Shown here: one piece after another, positions 61,143 through 64,000 of the stretch
Numbering within the stretch: the first letter of the stretch is position 1
Layout of the letters: every line of letters begins with the position of its first letter
NCBI GenBank assembly: GCA_040954595.2
Contig: CM082581.2
Span: 9,734,001-9,798,000, forward strand
Length of the DNA stretch: 64,000 nt
Source of the DNA: Balanoglossus misakiensis
Taxonomy: Eukaryota; Hemichordata
Direction of reading: 5' to 3'
The notes under the pieces: generated by a model
What the model was told of the DNA's origin: nothing
Seen by the model: only the letters and a program-made list of their open reading frames with translations
The model's database searches: none
Program-made: the position numbers and the translations under genes

Positions 61143-64000
61143 ATGTATACCATTAAGTCCGAGCATATGAAAGTTGTCGAGTACCGATCTGATACAGCGA
61201 AGAAACCTTTAAATCCTTGGAAATGGTTGCGAGAGCGAGAGTGTGGGAACACGGAGAGGACCGACAAAGGTCGAGAACAAGATGACATTGTATCAAAGTT
61301 GTACTCAGTAATGTTTCCAGTGAAGAGAATCGGATCCCCTCTGTGTACAGTCGTTGAGGAGCATGGATCGATATTCAATCTGGAGTTTTCACCTGATGGG
61401 TATGCATTGATCGATTAATTGATTGATTGATTGATGACAGTGGAACTTTGTTCGTATATTGCAAAGGCATTGTGATCTAAATATTCTAGCCCCTTTCAAC
61501 AAAGAGAGTACAGTAGAGGTGTTGAAACAGGATTAAAATCAAACACAAAATCCTGTTTCTGCAACTTTATAATACTTAATAGTAAAAAGCACTGTGAAAG
61601 ATTACATGCCAGCATTTACTTTGAAGAGATTAAAGGGCCACCAACACGGACGGAGATAAGAAAATATAATGTCACATAAGGTGAAATAATTTAGTATATG
61701 CGAAGTGTAATGGAAAACAATGGAAATAAAATATTTGTACTTCTTTTGTCATGTAGGAAATATCTTGTCGCTGCATGTGAGAAAAAAAGTATCAAGATAT
61801 GCGATCCACTGTCGTCAGAACATATCACGACTATCAATGATGCACATGAAAGTTGTGTGAACTTTGTCAGGTGAGTGGATTTTTCTTCTTCTCTATGAAC
61901 TCAAAATGAATGTCTTTCTCCCCATGAGTCAGTCTGCCAGTCCTCTTAATTTATTTGTTCAATTCTTTAATCGTTAATTCTTGTTTATCTATTTTGACAA
62001 ATTAAGCGACTTGTTGACAAGAATGTCACTGGTGCATAACAAAATAGTTTCGGGCGCTGTCTGGACCATTGTAGTCAGTCAACAGAGCATGGGACAAGTG
62101 TCAATATTGATATGGAACTCAACTTCTTAAACTAAAACTTTTATTGATTCACAACATACAATTCAGCATGTAATTTACAAATCAATGTCTTGTCATCCTG
62201 AGTAGGGACGGTGTATGGTGCGGCCTTGGATATTGTTGCTGTGTACTGAAGCAAACATTTTCAAGATAAAACACGAAGTCCTGAATAGAATTTATACTTT
62301 TGTGTCAGCAGAAAATTGTCTAGTGTCGTGTTAAAAAAGTTTGCAAACAATTACCTCACTTAATAGTAGGAGGTGAACAAGTCTCAATAATTCTTTTCCT
62401 GAAATCATTAGCCTGTCTCAGCGTTCCTTGGATCTAAATAATTGCATGTAATCATTTCAGCACAATGCAAATAGTGCAGTAAATTGCCATTGTGAGAGCT
62501 TTTCCCACACACCATAAATATCCCTTCAGGCAGCCCATTTACCAGGGTACTTGAATTATAGCTAAGACTCACGATGTCAGCTGGAACCTTGTATCTTAGG
62601 CAGTATAGTGCATGTAATATGCAACCATTTCATCATAGTTGCATTTCTTTGATAAATGACCATTTCTTTGATAAATGACACACCCGATAATAAAAAACCA
62701 CCCTGTCTCTCAATCTCCACACAGATTTCTAGACACAAGGCTCTTTGCGACCTGCTCCGATGACAAGACTATTGCATTGTGGGATATCCGTAATACAAAG
62801 AGGAAGATTCGTAGTCTGCGCGGTCATCACAGCTGGGTGAAGAATATAGAGTACTCACCAGGATCGAATTTACTCGTCACGTCAGGATTCGACGGAAACA
62901 TCCTGTCCTGGGATATCAATAAGTGAGACCTGTTCATGATTTAGTGTCGAGTGATAAATGGAATACACAATGAAAATTCTCAAAAACTTCAAACTGAATA
63001 TTGTGAGACTATGGTATAGGATGTGACATTTTCTTTCATATGTGATCAGCAAAGGAACAAAGACATCATTCTTGTTTATTTTCTTTTGCCCATATTTCCC
63101 AGGTACCAAGAAAACAGCTACCAGTACAAGAGACTCTTTCACATGGACGGGCTGATGAGGTCCAGACTCACACCCGGCAGCGAAAAATTAGTCGTCTCCA
63201 ACACGGCCGGGTTCATTGTCATTGTCCACGACCTTGACCTTTCCACCCTTGACACTGACCTCAGAGGCTTTGACCCCGTGGAGTACTACCAGCTGCTGAT
63301 TCACGACAAGACGGAGCAGCTGGCCGACTACTGCCAGGAGTACGCCGACTTTTTCACCTCGGAGAAGAACAGGGTGGAGATTGTGACGGAGTTTCCGGAG
63401 AGGATTCAGGTGTTCTGCATATCCTCCTTGCAAGTTCATCCCCAGGGATGGTGTCTGCTGTCAAGATTTACAAGTGAAACGGAGGACAGGGAGGTGGGTT
63501 TCTGCGTCCCATGTGGGATATTCATTCATGCATCCTTTAGAATGTTTGTCATGTTCTTTAGAAAAAGAGAGTGACATATTCATCTTATGCAGCACTGTCA
63601 TAGGATGTTATATATCGTGAGCATCACGGTTACAGTAGTTTCATTTGCTATGTGCATCGTTTTATTATCAGCAGCCTCTCTAACAGTGGATAGTGGATCA
63701 TGATTTGCTGGTTGAATTAAAAATCCATACATTCTGCATAAAGAGATTCTGACTGTCTGATGCTTATGCGTTCGTCTTTCAATTGCAGTATGCATGTATC
63801 CACGATTTACAAAGCAAGCCGCAAGATCCATCGGAGGGATCCGAGGCGACGGACACCAGGCCTGAGTGCGTCAAGTTCTCATCGCCGTACAACCGACTGA
63901 CTCACTACATAGAGGAGAGCAGCGACGGCCGAGGCTACATCAAAGAACTCTGCTTCAGTCCCGACGGGCGGATAATCTGTTCTCCGTACGGGTATGGAGT
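61143..64000 (+). CDS. DCAF10: DDB1- and CUL4-associated factor 10, partial (window ends inside exon 5)
   Basis: A WD40 substrate receptor of CUL4-DDB1 ubiquitin ligases. Exons are 61143-61399, 61757-61870, 62725-62922, 63103-63493 and 63789 to beyond 64000, with agreeing phases; 390 residues are visible. WD repeats are seen as GSIFNLEFSPDGKYLVAAC, ESCVNFVRFLDTRLFATCSD followed by IALWDIR, and HHSWVKNIEYSP with LLVTSGFDGNILSWD. WDIR fits the WDxR motif used by DCAFs to bind DDB1. The next part, KRLFHMDGLMRSRLTP and VIVHDLDL, and the closing LTHYIEESSDGRGYIKELCFSPDG, match vertebrate DCAF10 (WDR32). The Ser-rich insert of the human protein is replaced by an acidic/aromatic stretch (about residues 250-295). 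The start is the first ATG in frame; a longer N-terminus is possible. Confidence 0.92.
62642..62679. repeat. Perfect 19-bp tandem duplication
   Basis: CATTTCTTTGATAAATGAC occurs twice without a gap in DCAF10 intron 2, about 45 bp before the exon 3 acceptor. It is probably recent replication slippage. Confidence 0.8.

Overview
This window reads as a gene-dense stretch of an animal nuclear genome. It has spliced genes with GT-AG introns, TATA and TOP promoters, AATAAA signals, microsatellites and foldback repeats, and no bacterial, organelle or viral features. The gene set (FGF ligand, wolframin, PYROXD2, DCAF10, MAD1, alpha-type nicotinic receptors), with compact genes and modest introns, suggests an invertebrate deuterostome (hemichordate, echinoderm or cephalochordate). 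The sequence alone does not name the species. All exon joins were made by hand from splice-site consensus, reading-frame phase and remembered family conservation. No alignment was run.

Layout: (1) 1-3884, an FGF-family ligand on +, three exons, with a CRE and a TATA box. (2) 8778-11891, short/branched-chain acyl-CoA dehydrogenase (ACADSB) on -, ten exons, head-to-head with (3) ribosomal protein RPL26 on + (12200-13542). (4) 13995-18199, PYROXD2 on -, thirteen exons, convergent with RPL26 and head-to-head with (5) V-ATPase subunit e (ATP6V0E) on + (18909-19904). (6) 21084-26088, MAD1L1 on -, fifteen exons. (7) 28415-31617, COMTD1-like O-methyltransferase on +, six exons. (8) 32022-32453, a near-perfect foldback element with 187-nt arms. 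(9) 33583-40928 and (10) 45178-54910, two tandem divergent alpha-type nicotinic acetylcholine receptor subunits with identical six-exon organisation. (11) 56935-60362, wolframin (WFS1) on -, four coding exons, head-to-head with (12) DCAF10 on + (61143 to beyond the window end).

Taken together: ACADSB and probably PYROXD2 are mitochondrial. RPL26, ATP6V0E, MAD1L1 and DCAF10 are housekeeping genes (translation, V-ATPase, spindle checkpoint, CUL4 ubiquitin ligase). WFS1 is an ER membrane protein. The FGF and the two nicotinic subunits are signalling genes with larger introns and TATA-type promoters. The genes are not an operon. Several closely spaced divergent pairs suggest shared bidirectional promoters. 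Many human counterparts lie on chromosomes 4, 5, 8 and 10, so the window may keep an old chordate/deuterostome linkage group.

The most unusual items are the two nicotinic subunits, which keep the vicinal cysteines but have lost two of the ligand-box tyrosines at matching positions; the 187-nt-arm palindrome; and the FGF with a shortened heparan-sulphate-binding loop.
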